Positions 25,894 to 38,467 of a stretch of DNA of 64,000 nt are shown here, one piece after another (position 1 is the stretch's first letter; each line of letters begins with the position of its first letter). Source of the stretch: Silene conica (lineage: Eukaryota > Streptophyta > Magnoliopsida > Caryophyllales > Caryophyllaceae); the NCBI GenBank assembly GCA_029255685.2, contig CM055312.2, forward strand, positions 56,268,202 through 56,332,201, read 5' to 3'. The notes beneath the pieces were generated by a model. It did not search any database. It was not told the DNA's origin and saw only the letters and a list, made by a program, of their open reading frames with translations. Made by a program: the position numbers and the translations under genes.

Positions 25894-27079
25894 AGGGGCG
25901 TTTGGTTAGGGGTCTATAAAAAAAGGAAAGGGAAACAAAGTTACTCATTCCCTTTGTTGGTGTTTGTTTGACACAAACAAAGGGAATGGAACTCCCTCTC
26001 TTACCCCTCAATCCATCTAACTCTTTACCCCCACCCCCAAGGGTATGAGATTTCATTACCGTCGTTACCCTTCAACCACTTTCTTCACCTACTACCACCA
26101 CAATAGCCACCACCAAACCACCACCATGACGTCACCGCCATGACACCCCACTACCGCCACCACGGCCGCGCCATGACATCATAACCACCACCACCATGCC
26201 ACCTCCACACCATCACTGTCGCCAGTAGATAAGTGGTTGTTTGTGGTGGCGTGTGTTAGTGGTAGAAGTAAGTGTGAGTGTACCATTAATTTTCTTTCTT
26301 AGAGTAACCAAACAACCAATTAAGTTTTAGGTAATCTCTTTCTTAGATCAATAAACAATGTTATTGTAAAACCCCTCGCGAAAGCGGAAATATAAACATA
26401 CAAAAGTACCAAAAATGCAGCGGAATTTAAAACTTTTAAACTAAAACAACATGCGAGAAGTCTTAAACCGAAACAGAAACTGAAACTGAAATAAAACCAA
26501 AATAGATAAGTAACAGTTCTAAGTATCAAAACCAATATGTACATCAGCCTGGGATGGAACATCCCTATAGGCACCAAAACGAAAGTAACAACTACGAGTC
26601 CAGCTAAACGATATAAGGTAAGTCATATGATGACAGTAGGATCATCACTCGCTAGCTCTCGTGAACCCATCTCCAACCAACATGTACCTACATACATGAA
26701 AACATGTACGCCACAATCAGTGGGGAGTGACTAGAGTTCTCCTAGCCACCTCTTGTGACAACACGTAACATATAGAACAATACAGAATACTCCAACATAT
26801 AACAACATGTGAAGCATAACATCTCATCATATGATCTCATACTAACATGCGATTACAATGCACGGCTCTCAACCAACTTCATAAACAAATAGGAAGGAGA
26901 GCCGGTTTCCCTACTGGTTACCCAGTCGGGGGGTCTTTCAATCCAATTATTTATGAAACCGAACTAAGAGTCATCCAATGCCTTGGATGATTTAACCACA
27001 AACATATAAACATCAATAACCTATTATGCATATCTGGCACTGTACCATCATCAAGGCAAGCAGATATGAAACAGCAAGT

Positions 27080-27660
27080 ACAAAGGTTCAGAGGCGACAT
27101 CTTAACGCATAACCTATGTACTAAAGCAATCAGCAAGTATAAGGTTCAGAGGCGACATCTTAACGCATAACCTATATACCAAGTTCACAATATCAAGCAA
27201 GGACTCAGAGGCGAAAACTCAACGCATGGACCAGCTATCACCGAACACTAGACTCAGAGGCGAAAACTCAACGCATGGACTAGCATTCAATTCACTATCA
27301 CAAGTAAGGAACTCAGAGGCGAAAACTCAACGCATGTTCCCCTACCACATCACAAGATACTAGACTCAGAGGCGAAAACTCAACGCATGTTCTAGCACCA
27401 AACACCTGCACTCCGGGTAAGGTATGACAACCTGACTGCCCCGTCGTGCAGTTGCTCTACTCGTCAGACTCAGAGGCCAGCTTAAGGCATGTCCTGACGC
27501 GATCACACATACATGTCTGGACTCAGAGGCAAAAACTCAACGCATGTCCCAGACACGACAAACAGACATGTATGGAACTCAGAGGCGAAAACTCAACGCA
27601 TGTTCCCATACACGACAAACAACTCACGTATTAAGTTCAGAGGCCAGCTTAAGGCATAAC
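27080..27660. repeat. LTR tandem array of 'ctcagaggcgaaaactcaacgcatg' units
   Basis: About ten copies of a 25-27-bp unit ('ctcagaggc...aacgcatg') are separated by 20-40 bp of varied sequence. The partner LTR has the same array at 40955-41535, and a diverged inverted version ('tatgtctgagtcgggacctct') lies in the solo LTR at 48780-49080. It is an LTR-internal minisatellite. Confidence 0.85.
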
Positions 27661-27954
27661 TTAATACGCATCAAAACAATATCATCCAAGTCTATGAACT
27701 ACTCTATAGTTCTACCTTTAACCTCTAATCAACACTTAATTGATCCCGAGAACTAAGATGAGGGAGAGCCGGTTTCCCTTTCGGTTGCCCGACCGGGGGG
27801 TCTCTATCCTTATCCATTCCCGAACTCAATATAATGTTGCCCATCCTCCGGGGACCTCAAATACATGTCAAAGGTACACAAAACAAGTTTCAATCAAAAC
27901 CGATTAACCATTTGAAAGTTACACGCGAAAACAATTCGAAACCGCCATCAGGGA

Positions 27955-28260
27955 TCCCCAGCCGGTCGGCAGGCAGCCGGTCGGCCGGCTGGTGGTCCCT
28001 CAGCCTACACCTTTCTTTTCAAAACCGAGAACATCACAAAGGACTCCCAGCCGGTCGGCAGGCAGCCGGTCGGCCGGCTGGGACTCCATTCCCTAGCCTT
28101 CACTATTTCGCAAACCACCCCATATGCACTCCCAGCCGGCTGGCAGGCGGCCGGTCTGCCGGCTGGCAGTCCTAAGCCAAAATCTCAAAAACTCTTAAAA
28201 CACGAAACAACCCTCCCAGCCGGTCGACCGGCGGCCGGTGGTCGACCGGCTCAGAGAGCG
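27955..28260. repeat. GC-rich palindromic minisatellite, four units
   Basis: Four units built on 'cagccggtcggcaggcagc' and 'cggtcggccggctgg' at about 27958, 28049, 28130 and 28216, spaced about 85-90 bp apart. Each unit is self-complementary and could form a hairpin. The third unit looks like a fusion of units 3 and 4 of the partner LTR, explaining the 87-bp length difference. Confidence 0.85.
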
Positions 28261-29275
28261 TGATACGCAAAATCGCCATTTTCGCCCTTTTTAATAAACT
28301 CCTAAATCGACACTCAAACTTCAAAATAGCTACCATTGATGTTTACACAACATTAAGGATCAACCAATAGTACTAATTATCAGCAAACAAAACCAACAAC
28401 AATCCTCAAACGATTAATTTCATGTATCCGTCTTAACATATGAAAAACTGAAATTATACTTATGAACACATAACCATATTTCCAAGCATGAATTCTTCAC
28501 ACAAGCATAAACCTAAACATGTTTCTAAGTCTAGTAAACATAAAACTTAAGTAAAATCAGAAACAAACATGAGAATCCATCAAACATGCTAATATTCACA
28601 TTAAGGCCGAGTTTCTCATTATCGTCACCTTTTAAGCTTACTCCGGCAGATGATCCTCCTCTATCACGTAACTATCGGTGTCGGGATCGTCCAGGCCAAC
28701 ACCTACAACATAGAAAACGGATTTTAAGTGCTTAAAACAGATTTTAAGGAAAACAGCCCGTTTTTCAAAGTCGACGAAATGAAAAATGAAAGTGATGGAT
28801 GACTAGGAAATCGAACGAGGATTCCGAAAATGTACTTACTTTTGCAATTTGAAGAACGGATGAGGGAGAAAAGCTCAAAAGAAAGGAGTATTAATGGAGG
28901 TTTGTGAAGAAAAGTTGTTTACAGTGAAAGGAGTTGTGAGGAAGGTGAATTATGACAACTTAAGGGTTTTTAGGGGTTTATGTAGTTGTCCTTTCCGTAT
29001 TATGAAACGGGTTAGGAAAATAGAACGGGTATTCGTTTTACGAGTTTAAGCCTTACCAAGTTTGTATTCGTCTTAAGGACTTGGGGTTCTTAAGACGGAT
29101 CTTACTTATTAAATTAAAATCTTCCGAGATAAATTACTAAATTATTATTTTATTACTTAAAATAATTTAAAACGCTTAAATTGGATTTTACGAAAATACG
29201 GGATGTTACAATCACCCCAACTTCAAAAAGTTTCGTCCTCGAAACTCGAACGGATATAAATCTATATACTATACC

Positions 29276-29687
29276 TCAATCGAATAAGAAGGGATGCGCG
29301 ACACGCATCGACGCTTCAGTCTCCCAAGTTTGCTCTTCGACATCACCGCAACGCCAAAGGATCTTCACTAGCGGCACCACCTTGCTCCTAAGCTTCCTCT
29401 CCTGTCGGTCAAGGATCTTCACTGGACGCTCCTCGAAAGCAAGACTCGGCTCCAAGTTCTCGATCTCTCTAGGCAAAACATGACTCGGGTCACTAATGTA
29501 TCTGCGGAGCTGGGAAACATGAAAAACGCTATGAACCTTGCCCAAACTAGGAGGCAAGTCCAAACGGTAAGCAGCAGCACCAATCCTCTTCACGATCTCA
29601 AAAGGTCCAATATATTTAGGGCTCAACTTGCCCTTAACTCCAAACCTCTTAACACCCTTCATCGGAGAAACTATCAAGAAGACTCGG
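29276..29687 (-). pseudogene. Tekay-like integrase C terminus with chromodomain (split from pol)
   Basis: The frame begins at the insertion junction with '[16 protein letters not shown]', continues with the conserved '[17 protein letters not shown]' and '[13 protein letters not shown]' motifs of the GPY/F module, and ends with a chromodomain ('[19 protein letters not shown]', final residues near 29276). Such a C-terminal chromodomain defines chromoviruses and is thought to direct integration to marked chromatin. It is separated from the rest of pol (36125 onward) by about 6.4 kb of inserted LTR-element sequence, so it cannot be translated as part of the polyprotein. Confidence 0.92.
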
Positions 29688-30037
29688 TGTAACAACCCGA
29701 CCCACCACGGTCGTAACACACCCTCAATAAGATGAGAGGTATGCCTTTGGGCCCATTATTTGTCCTCACTTAAGCCCAAAAGCACAAGGCCTTGTTATTA
29801 AATGGTGGGTGGAAGCTATTATAAACATATCACAATTCTCACATTCTACCGATGTGGGACAACTTTCCTATCATACTCTTGGGGTATTACAAACTCCCCC
29901 ACTTAAAGAACACAACGTCCTCGTTGTGCCTCAAACTTGACCACAACCAGGGCCAGAATCCTCCCCCGCTAGGTGTGTGACCCGGGTACTCCCGACCAAG
30001 GCTCACCCCACGGTCGCAGGGTCGCTCTGATACCATT
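29688..30037 (-). mobile_element. Truncated TRIM-like element: one LTR, internal region and PBS
   Basis: The LTR (29688-29891, TGTAACAACCCGACC...GGGTATTACA) is closely related to the TRIM LTRs at 50166 and 50553. It is followed by the same internal block ('aaagaacacaacgtcctcgttgtgcctcaaa') and the tRNA-Met PBS (minus strand TGGTATCAGAGC, 30024-30035). Where the second LTR should begin, the sequence changes to unrelated 'acctccggaatc'. The left end is a clean LTR edge against chromovirus coding sequence, but no duplication is found on the far side. Confidence 0.75.
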
Positions 30038-30369
30038 ACCTCCGGAATCATACAAATTATAATATGGGTAATAAAAATACCCAAAAAGGATGTTTATCAC
30101 TATGATATATACGCCAGATAACCAAACAACATCACCATTGAGACTAAAAGTACCGCACTAATTATAATTCAATTCCGTAAAACAACTAATTGATATCTAG
30201 ATCCCTTAGCCTTAATTGCATGAACTCATATCAATTGTAATTAATCACACGATGCTGAACTTGTAAGCAAACTCCACAACTCTCACATGGGGTTAAACTC
30301 ATCCACAAAATGAAGAAGACATTTATTGCTATAAAATATCAATTATCGGCATATGAATTACTCACCAAT
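30038..30369. other. Unassigned internal-like sequence between TRIM fragment and LARD
   Basis: About 330 bp of AT-rich sequence without frames or repeats I recognise. It may be LARD internal sequence absent from the 54025 copy, or part of a longer element sharing the TRIM LTR. Confidence 0.3.
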
Positions 30370-32656
30370 AATTAACGTAGATAAAAAGCACAACACATAC
30401 AATTCATAATTAATTGACAATTGCTAACCAATAATTCATACCACGTCGAACAATAATATTGATAATAGGATCGGTAGAATCATGCTACGCAGTAAAACAG
30501 AATCAGAGTAGCTAACACTTGCATACCCTTGAAATTTTAGCACCAGTTAGTATATTACTACCATGTAAACGATCAAGAAACTCATAGTTTCTAATTGACA
30601 ATTTCAAACGTTTCATGTTCATAAACATATTTTAGAAAGGACTTAAAACAAGATTAACTAACATAATTAACATGGAGCGTTGACATATTATACAAGATAT
30701 ACACCAATCATAGATTAACAAGACCGTTTAACATTCCAAGTTAACAATAAGCTAAAATCACTTAGGTACATTTTCCACCCACTCACATTACATCATGTAT
30801 CATAAAACTGTTATTATATATGACTTGCAAAATAAGAGGTTTATGTAATGTGCAACAATTAATTATTCAGGCAGGATTTCATCAACACGTAGCTACAGAA
30901 TTTGTCATGTTGCAAACTATCACTATAATTATCAACACAACGAGCGTTATCATGGCTAGTCATCACTGTGAAAACATTGTGAGACTTTTGAAACATTGAA
31001 GTTGTAGTTGTGGCAATTCCTGAACACGAATCCGTAGACAATTTTACACACTATAGATCGAAACAAGACTACACGGAGACATTCTGGCTTTCCTTTACTA
31101 AAACATTGTTCTTGTAACTCATGAATATGAAAATTTTAACAATAGAAGTAAACGAATTCACAAGACTAGTACTTCCATAAATCACATGTCAACAAATTAA
31201 TAAATCAATACATCTTGATCAGCTTTTAAATATAGCAACATGCAATTCACTTCATGGCATATCAATATCCTTGAAAAATTATAAAGATTATAATCTCATG
31301 GAACTAGACAGAGATAAACCATTAATATACGAAGGAACATAAACAAGATTCACATTGCTCAAAATAATCACAATTACGTATACAATTAGATTGCTATATC
31401 ATGTTATTAAGTTTACCAGTTAAATGTTATTCTACCAATAGGCAAGGCTCTTCTCTGATAAACGTGGCTTTAACATCACATAAGAACATCACATAATTCA
31501 CATTTTAATTAAATTGTTATATGAAACTTACATAACTCACAATTTCACCAATTAAACATTACGCAACAACTTACAAAAATCATAATTAAATAACGACTCG
31601 TCAAGATTTTACGTGGCTTATCATTTTAAAAACGTGGATGCATATTCTAAAAAGTGAAGTTGGAACTATGCGCAAGCAATACCCAAGTTTTAAATGATTT
31701 ATGTTACAAAAGATAGGTCAAAACGGGACTATGCAGTAACAGTCTGACTACTGTCGAATAAAAGAATTATTTCTCCCAAAGACATAACTCATATCAAGAT
31801 AAAACCCCAGCATTGTAAACTCAACCCATAAGGTTATCATACATTAAAATTTTCATCCTCAATTATGAAACACGTATAAAATGACAGCCCGGACAAACCA
31901 GGTCCTATATATATATAGGGTCAACTAGATAGCTTGATAGTTATACATGTGTATCAAAATAAATTAATTTCTCCCATTGCACCATCACAACTTATCTACG
32001 TACGGAAACTTAAACTAGAGACTATTATGTATCCCTCATTGATTACGAACTTCATAACAACTTTAAATGCGTATAAAAGGCATATAAATCTTAATTACGA
32101 TATATACTACACATAACTATATACGTTCATGGCTTAGGGAACACATTCCGCATATCACTAGACATGGTTTACTAATGTATATAAATCTGATTATTCACGT
32201 TCAAATACCAACAATATATTACATAGATACTATAGTCATTCAATTCCAGATAATTGTATAAACACTTCAAATATCAAAATCATATGATGACATCACTCTA
32301 ACCATGGCTCAACAAATACTACTCCCAAACTCTGATAATTTCAATTCAATCATCCATGTCAATCCAAAGTTTCTATTGCACATATCCTTAATCAGAACTC
32401 ACATATGACTTACCTCGTTCTTCTCCTGCAAGAACGTTAGCATAGTATAATCAGGTCATTGTATAGTCTACCCCACTCTTCAATTACTCTCTTTGGGTTC
32501 CCGAGACATAACAGAAAGGGCCCAGGTTTGGTGTGAGGGGGCCCCTTACTCATCCCGTTCCTTTTTGGGGCTCCTATCAGTTTCATCTCGGGGTTCATTT
32601 TATTAGACTCGTCCTACGTTCATTATTATTCATTGGATTTGGCCTGAGGATCGTTC

Positions 32657-32668
32657 GCTCTGATACCA
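32657..32668 (-). other. Primer-binding site for initiator tRNA-Met (LARD)
   Basis: The minus strand reads TGGTATCAGAGC, complementary to the 3' end of plant initiator tRNA-Met, three bases from the LTR edge. It fixes the orientation of the LARD copy. Confidence 0.88.
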
Positions 32669-33039
32669 CTTTATAACACCCCGATTTATTAAGGAGCCTT
32701 TAGCAAGACATCCTCAGTAAATTGAGCTGTTACCATCTCGGAATATCCGAGGCAGTGAATAACAAAGTAAAACAAACCAAAGTACTTTATATAAAAACTG
32801 GTAAAATTTAAGCTTTGGTGTTACAGATACAACATAGCGGAAAAAAGTACAACTGATAACTACAAAGTAGGTGATAATTTCTAAGTCGGTCCATTCCAAG
32901 TGCTCACGCCATCCCATGCTCCCACAGCACCATCTTTCCTGTCAAAACTGCTCCCCATTACGGATCATCACAGGTGTCACACGAATACACAGGGTCAACC
33001 ACGAGGTTGAGTAGAGGAAAAATAAAACAACAATATAAT

Positions 33040-33265
33040 ATACTCCGCACCGATCCAACGCCAAATAAACTCCGCACCGATCCAACACCAAATAACTCCG
33101 CACCGATCACAAGACCCAATATACTCCACACCATATCACAGACCCTTTATCTCCGCACCAAACACAGACCCTTTATCTCCGCACCAAACACAGACCATTT
33201 ATCTCCGCACCAAACACAGACCCTTTATCTCCGCACCAAACACAGACCCTTTATCTCCGCACCAT
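33040..33265. repeat. Tandem 26-bp LTR array 'ctccgcaccaaacacagaccctttat'
   Basis: Degenerate 'ctccgcaccgatcc(a)acgccaaata' units pass into five near-perfect 26-bp units 'ctccgcaccaaacacagaccctttat'. The same array with different unit numbers occurs at 54422-54590, 55378-55490 and 61362-61520. Confidence 0.88.
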
Positions 33266-33808
33266 ACCATATCACAGAATTATATATCACAATATACCAA
33301 TCATATAGCAATATAGATGAACATGGTTAATATCAACCAATAAACAGATTACACATCTCATATACGTAGTATTCCCCTACCTCACTTGTAGAACGACAAC
33401 CGGACAGCTGCTAGAAACATCCCACTTCGAATTCCGCTCCTATAAATAATACTTACTATCAATATCTATTCATATTAACAACGCTACTAAATGTTCATTC
33501 ATCATACTTATAGTTGATTTATTCCTGACACAGTATATATATATCCACTACAAACCCGTAAGCAATTGTCACAATATTATATCTCTTATTGATATATTAA
33601 ACAATCGCCAAGCATCACTAACAATTACCGTACACCAATAATTGACACTTACTAAATGTAGTATACTTATTCCACCAACCAATTTACTACTAACTTTAAT
33701 AAAATAAAATAAAATAAAATAAAATAATCAAATATGAATATTAATACTAACAATAGTATTAATAACAACCCATAACTAATAAAATACCACTAATAGCAAT
33801 ACTATCAA

Positions 33809-33858
<50 letters not shown>
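33809..33858. repeat. (AAT)n microsatellite
   Basis: About 16 uninterrupted AAT triplets within the LARD LTR. Confidence 0.95.
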
Positions 33859-36124
33859 GTAATATAGTACTACGTACTAATAATAAAATAATTAGTATAG
33901 TACTACGTACTAATAATAAAATAATTAGTAATAATAAGACAAAATATTAACACGCTACACACAACTCTAAACCCACGACAACCAAAACCACCCCGCGGAA
34001 ACGAAACCCGAACACCAGGCTAGCCTCCCTCTGCCGGCAGCCACCACAACCAACGCCTAGAAACACGTCGACTCTCGCCGGAGAGATGAACCATGGCCAT
34101 AACCAGGCCTGGTTGGTTCATCTCCTAACCATCACGGACTCTCTTGGGCAACACCGCAACCACCCCTCGAAACGCCGACACAGCCCAGAACCACCTCCGT
34201 CACCACCCTTAGCATAGACCGTGGTACCACCGTGTCGACCTCCCCCGAGTCTACGGTGGCACCACCCCACGACCTTATACAAATTCCGACCCCAAAACCG
34301 TAATCCCGACGCCAACCGCTAACCCCGACAACCATGACCACCACCGACGGTCCGACACCCAGACACTCACCCACATACCTATCCCACGACCACCATGCCA
34401 CCCTAACCACGTAAAGAAAAACGAAAACGAAATACGAATAAAACTCACCTAGACTCGTGTCGGTTTCGGTTCGAAAGGTCACGACAACCACCTTGTACCA
34501 CCGCCGCCGCCGTCTCTCTCTCTCTCTGTCTCGTTCCACCAGCCGCCCTCCCCAGCGTTTGAAAGGGGGGTGAGGGTTTCGAACAAAACCAAAATTCCAG
34601 GTGTAGGGTGCGCAAATACGAGTTATACGTTATACCTCACGTATTAGGGTTTATGGAAAAGCAAATGGGCCGGGTAAGGATAGTATGTTTACTTGACCCA
34701 TATACTCACACAACCTACGTTAAATAATTCAAACCAAAGTCCAACCCGATACACGTATAATACGTAAAGTTATATAATACGTAAAGTTATTATTAACTTA
34801 ATTGACATACTTACGATAACGATTAATATCATACGATAACATAATATAAGACTTATAATATTAAGTCTCGAGTCAACTTATAATATCAAAACCCCCGAGT
34901 CATAAAAAAAATGTGAGGCATTAAATATTCGATAAAATAATTATCGAATACTACTGTTCAAATACGATCAAAACGTCAATATAAACAATAAAAATACGAA
35001 ATATTGTAATCAAAATACGAGGTATTACAGTCTTCCCTCCTTAAAATGAACTTCGGGAAGTTCAACCACACAGACGTATCACCGTACTCAAAACTCAGGC
35101 ATAAATCATACGCCAACACATACCACATACCCACTATAGACTCGAAACATAATAACACTAATTCTCGTTCATAAGTTGCAACTTATAATTTAACAAGTAC
35201 TTATAACAAATAATAATAACTTGCGATTGCTTAACAAATAATATATAATTATATGTCATATTGATAAAAACATGAATAAACAACTCATTATTATGGACTA
35301 TGAAAATACATGGTATTATAGTCTTTCCTCCTTAAAATGAACTTCGTCCCGAAGTTCACCATCCCATAGTCAACAATCTGGTCACTAGGCATGTAACGAA
35401 CACAAAACGTGATACCACATAGCCTCAAGGCTAACAAAGGTACTTTAAAACACTGAATATTACATTACCCTCGTTAAGCAAACTTTGTCCCCCCCAAAGT
35501 TCAACGTATAACTAAATTAAAAGAATACTTCACGAAACACAATAAAAGCATAACAGAAGTAATCAAGATATCAAGTATATACAAATAATCACACGAAATA
35601 CCACTTAGCCAAAACAATTAGAGACATCATAAATTAAAAGATTTTACAATCCTATCCTCCTTAAAACACAGTTACGTCCCCGTAACCTCATTATAAAATT
35701 CTCAGCTCATAACTCCATCTTACTCATTACTTTATCTCATATTATCTCCAAGTAACCAAGTATTGCACTCATCGTCAAATCTAAGACCAAAGACAAGGGG
35801 TGAGTGAACTGACGGGATAAAACCGCAAATCAATATTTCCATCTCAATATCGATTCGAAACTCATAAAACTAATATAACTCAATAACCAAGGTCACACTG
35901 GACCGTAACACAATATGACACAACGGCCAAATAACTCATAACTCATTACCAGTAACCAATTCTCATCTCCATTTCAATCTTCAATATTGTCAAATATTCC
36001 ATGAAAGAAACTGCTCAACACTTAGAGAGTAAATCTCCGAGCCTCTCATCCACGAGTCTCAGGTCAAAGAAAAAGACGTTTCAAACGCAATACAAATCCA
36101 CAAACCACCAATTTGTATCACTGA

Positions 36125-38467
36125 ACAATTAAATGGTCTACGGCGAACATCAGCATAGGATTTCTGCCGATCCTGTGCGGCCTTCATCCTACCTCTGATA
36201 AGCTGAACCTGATGAATAATAACATCTAACTGGTCCGGTCCTAGGTCACGAACGTCACTAGCCTGGTCCCAACAAATCGGACTACGGCACTTCCTACCAT
36301 AAAGAGCCTCGTACGGAGCCATACCAATGGAAGCATGATAACTGTTGTTGTAAGAAAACTCTACCAACGGCAAACACTGCTCCCAAGAACTCTGAAAATC
36401 AAGGGCACAAGCACGGAGCAAATCCTCTAATGTCTGTATAGTCCTCTCGGACTGACCATCGGTCGCGGCATGAAAAGCGGTACTCATCAACAAACGGCTA
36501 CCCATAGCCTCCTGCAAAGCCTTCCAGAACCTAGAACAAAATCGAGGATCACGATCTGAAACTATCTCCCTCGGGACACCATGATAGCGGACTATCTCAG
36601 CAATGTAAGCCCTGGCTAAACGGTCCATATCCCATGTCTCTCTGATAGGCACAAATCGGGCACACTTAGTTAGCCTATCCACAATAACCCAAATCGCATC
36701 CTTGCCTCCAACTGTCTTAGGCAATGCTGTAACGAAGTCCATAGATATACACTCCCACTTCCACTGAGGAACGGGAAGCGGCTGTAGCAAACCACCAGGT
36801 CTCCTATGCTCTATCTTGACTTGTTGACAAGTCAAGCACCTACTAACATAATCCAAGATCTCCTTCTTCATACCAGGCCACCAAAACATAAGCCTCAAAT
36901 CCTTGTGCATCTTCTCTCCTCCTGGATGAACGGAGTACGGTGACAAATGAGCCTCATCAAGAACCCTCTTCCTCAGATCAGGCACATCAGGAACATACAT
37001 CCTACCACGGAACCTAAGGAAACCATCAGCATCAATCACCAAGCCAGGTGCAACACCACTCGAAATCTTAGCCTCGAACTTCTTGAAATCGACATCTGAA
37101 GGCAAACTCTGGCGAATCTCCCAATATAAAGACGGCTCGGCAGTCATAGCAGCTAACCAATCGAAACCACTACCCACCATCTCTAATCTCAGCTTCCGGA
37201 ACTCGGAACACAACTCATCGGGCAATACTCTCATGGCACTCATCGAGTGAGAAGTCTTGCGGCTAAGCGCATCTGCAACTACGTTGGCTTTTCTCTCATG
37301 ATATAACAACTCGATGTCGTAATCTTTCACCAACTCTAGCCAACGTCTCTGTCTCATGTTAAGGTCCTTCTGTGTAAAAATGTAGTTAAGACTCTTGTGA
37401 TCTGTGAAAATACGGCAATGGGATCCAGTCAGGTAATGACGCCACATCTTCAAGGCATGAACAACTGCGGCCAACTCCAAATCATGTGTCGGATAGTTCA
37501 CCTCATGAACTCTCAACTGTCTAGATGAGTAGGCTATCACCTTACCACTCTGCATCAGTACGCATCCAAGCCCTAACATCGAAGCATCACAATACACATC
37601 AAAGTCAACTCCGATCTCTGGCAAAGCTAACACGGGGGCGGAAGTCAATCTGGTCTTCAACTCCTGGAAAGAACTCTCACACTTGTCGGTCCACACAAAT
37701 TTGGCTTCTTTCTTCAGTAACTGAGTCATCGGGCGAGCCAATCTCGAAAAATCCTCCACGAATCGACGGTAGTAGCCTGCCAAACCCAAAAAGCTACGGA
37801 TCTCTCCTACATCCTTGGGACTCTCCCAATCAACCACAGCCTCTATCTTCGCGGGATCTACCATCACACCCTCGCTGGATATCACATGTCCTAAAAAGGC
37901 AACTTTCGAGAGCCAAAATTCACACTTTGAAAACTTTGCGAACCATTTCTGTCTGCGCAGAATCCCTAGAATCAATCGAAGATGCTCAGCATGTTCCTCA
38001 TCGGTCTTCGAATATATCAAGATGTCATCAATGAAAACCACAACACATGTATCTAGGAACTCACTGAAAGTACGGTTCATCTGATCCATAAAAATAGCCG
38101 GTGCATTAGTCAACCCAAAAGGCATAACCACGAACTCAAAATGTCCATATCTTGTACGAAAAGCAGTCTTCGCAATATCAACCTCTCTCACTGGAATCTG
38201 ATGATAACCCGATCGAAGATCAATCTTAGAAAACCTCGAAGCACCTCTCAACTGGTCAAACAAGTCATCTATCCTAGGCAAAGGATATCTATTCTTCACG
38301 GTCACTCGGTTCAGCTCTCTATAGTCAATGCACAGTCTCATGGAACCATCTTTCTTCTTAACGAACAAAACGGGAGCACCCCACGGAGAAGCACTAGGTC
38401 TAATGAAACCCTTCTCGATCATCTCTTCCAACTGTTGCTTCAATTCCTTCAACTCTGGCGGAGCCAT
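36125..38467 (-). pseudogene. Tekay-like pol: RT, RNase H, integrase (3' end cut off)
   Basis: A long open frame of about 780 residues of element origin, starting '[20 protein letters not shown]'. RT: '[13 protein letters not shown]' (61-73) and the catalytic FIDD (145-148). RNase H: '[19 protein letters not shown]' and '[10 protein letters not shown]'. Integrase: an HHCC zinc module ('[12 protein letters not shown]', 'CLTCQQVK') and the catalytic core ('MDFVTALP', '[20 protein letters not shown]', '[17 protein letters not shown]'). The frame is then cut after 'YADVRRRPF' by the inserted LARD; the last ~20 residues before its stop at 36059 come from LARD sequence. It is separated from the gag-protease frame by a probable one-base deletion near 38480. 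Key catalytic residues look intact, but the gene is split. Confidence 0.94.

Larger units (their letters stand above)
26365..29210 (-). repeat. Tekay-like 3' LTR (2,846 bp)
   Basis: Starts TGTAAAACCCCTCGCG and ends GGGATGTTACA in plus-strand reading. It contains two internal tandem arrays (27080-27660 and 27955-28260). It is 87 bp shorter than the partner LTR because it has one fewer unit in the GC-rich array. Small open frames inside it are repeat-derived. Confidence 0.93.
32672..35029 (-). repeat. LARD LTR (single, 2,358 bp)
   Basis: Plus-strand reading runs from TATAACACCCCGATTTATTAAGG to GAGGTATTACA, matching the ends of the LTRs at 54025-57325 and 60962-63361. It contains a 26-bp tandem array, an AAAAT run (33690-33726) and an AAT run. 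The frames at 34118-34539 are GC-rich LTR sequence with no recognisable domain. Confidence 0.88.
30370..36120 (-). mobile_element. LARD copy in permuted order (internal-LTR-internal)
   Basis: A single LTR (32672-35029) is flanked on both sides by internal sequence of the LARD family seen complete at 54025-63361. Left of it, 30430-32671 matches 58165-60961 (5' internal part, with PBS at 32657-32668). Right of it, 35030-36060 matches 57326-58040 (3' internal part, e.g. 'aaaatgaacttcg' and 'gacaaggggtgagt'). Both outer ends correspond to roughly the same internal position of the intact element (about 58050-58150), and no outer LTRs are present. The LTR edge is mutated to TATAACACC. It interrupts the chromovirus integrase. 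No coding capacity was found. Confidence 0.78.

Noticed and set aside
27080..27660. Spaced 25-27-bp repeats that resemble a CRISPR array
   Set aside because: They lie inside plant retrotransposon LTRs, recur in the sister LTR with the same intervening sequence, and have no cas genes. It is a minisatellite.
34118..34539. GC-rich minus-strand frames of 65 and 135 residues
   Set aside because: They lie within a LARD LTR. Similar glycine/valine-rich frames recur in other LTR copies (56297-56714, 62333-62753) without a recognisable domain.
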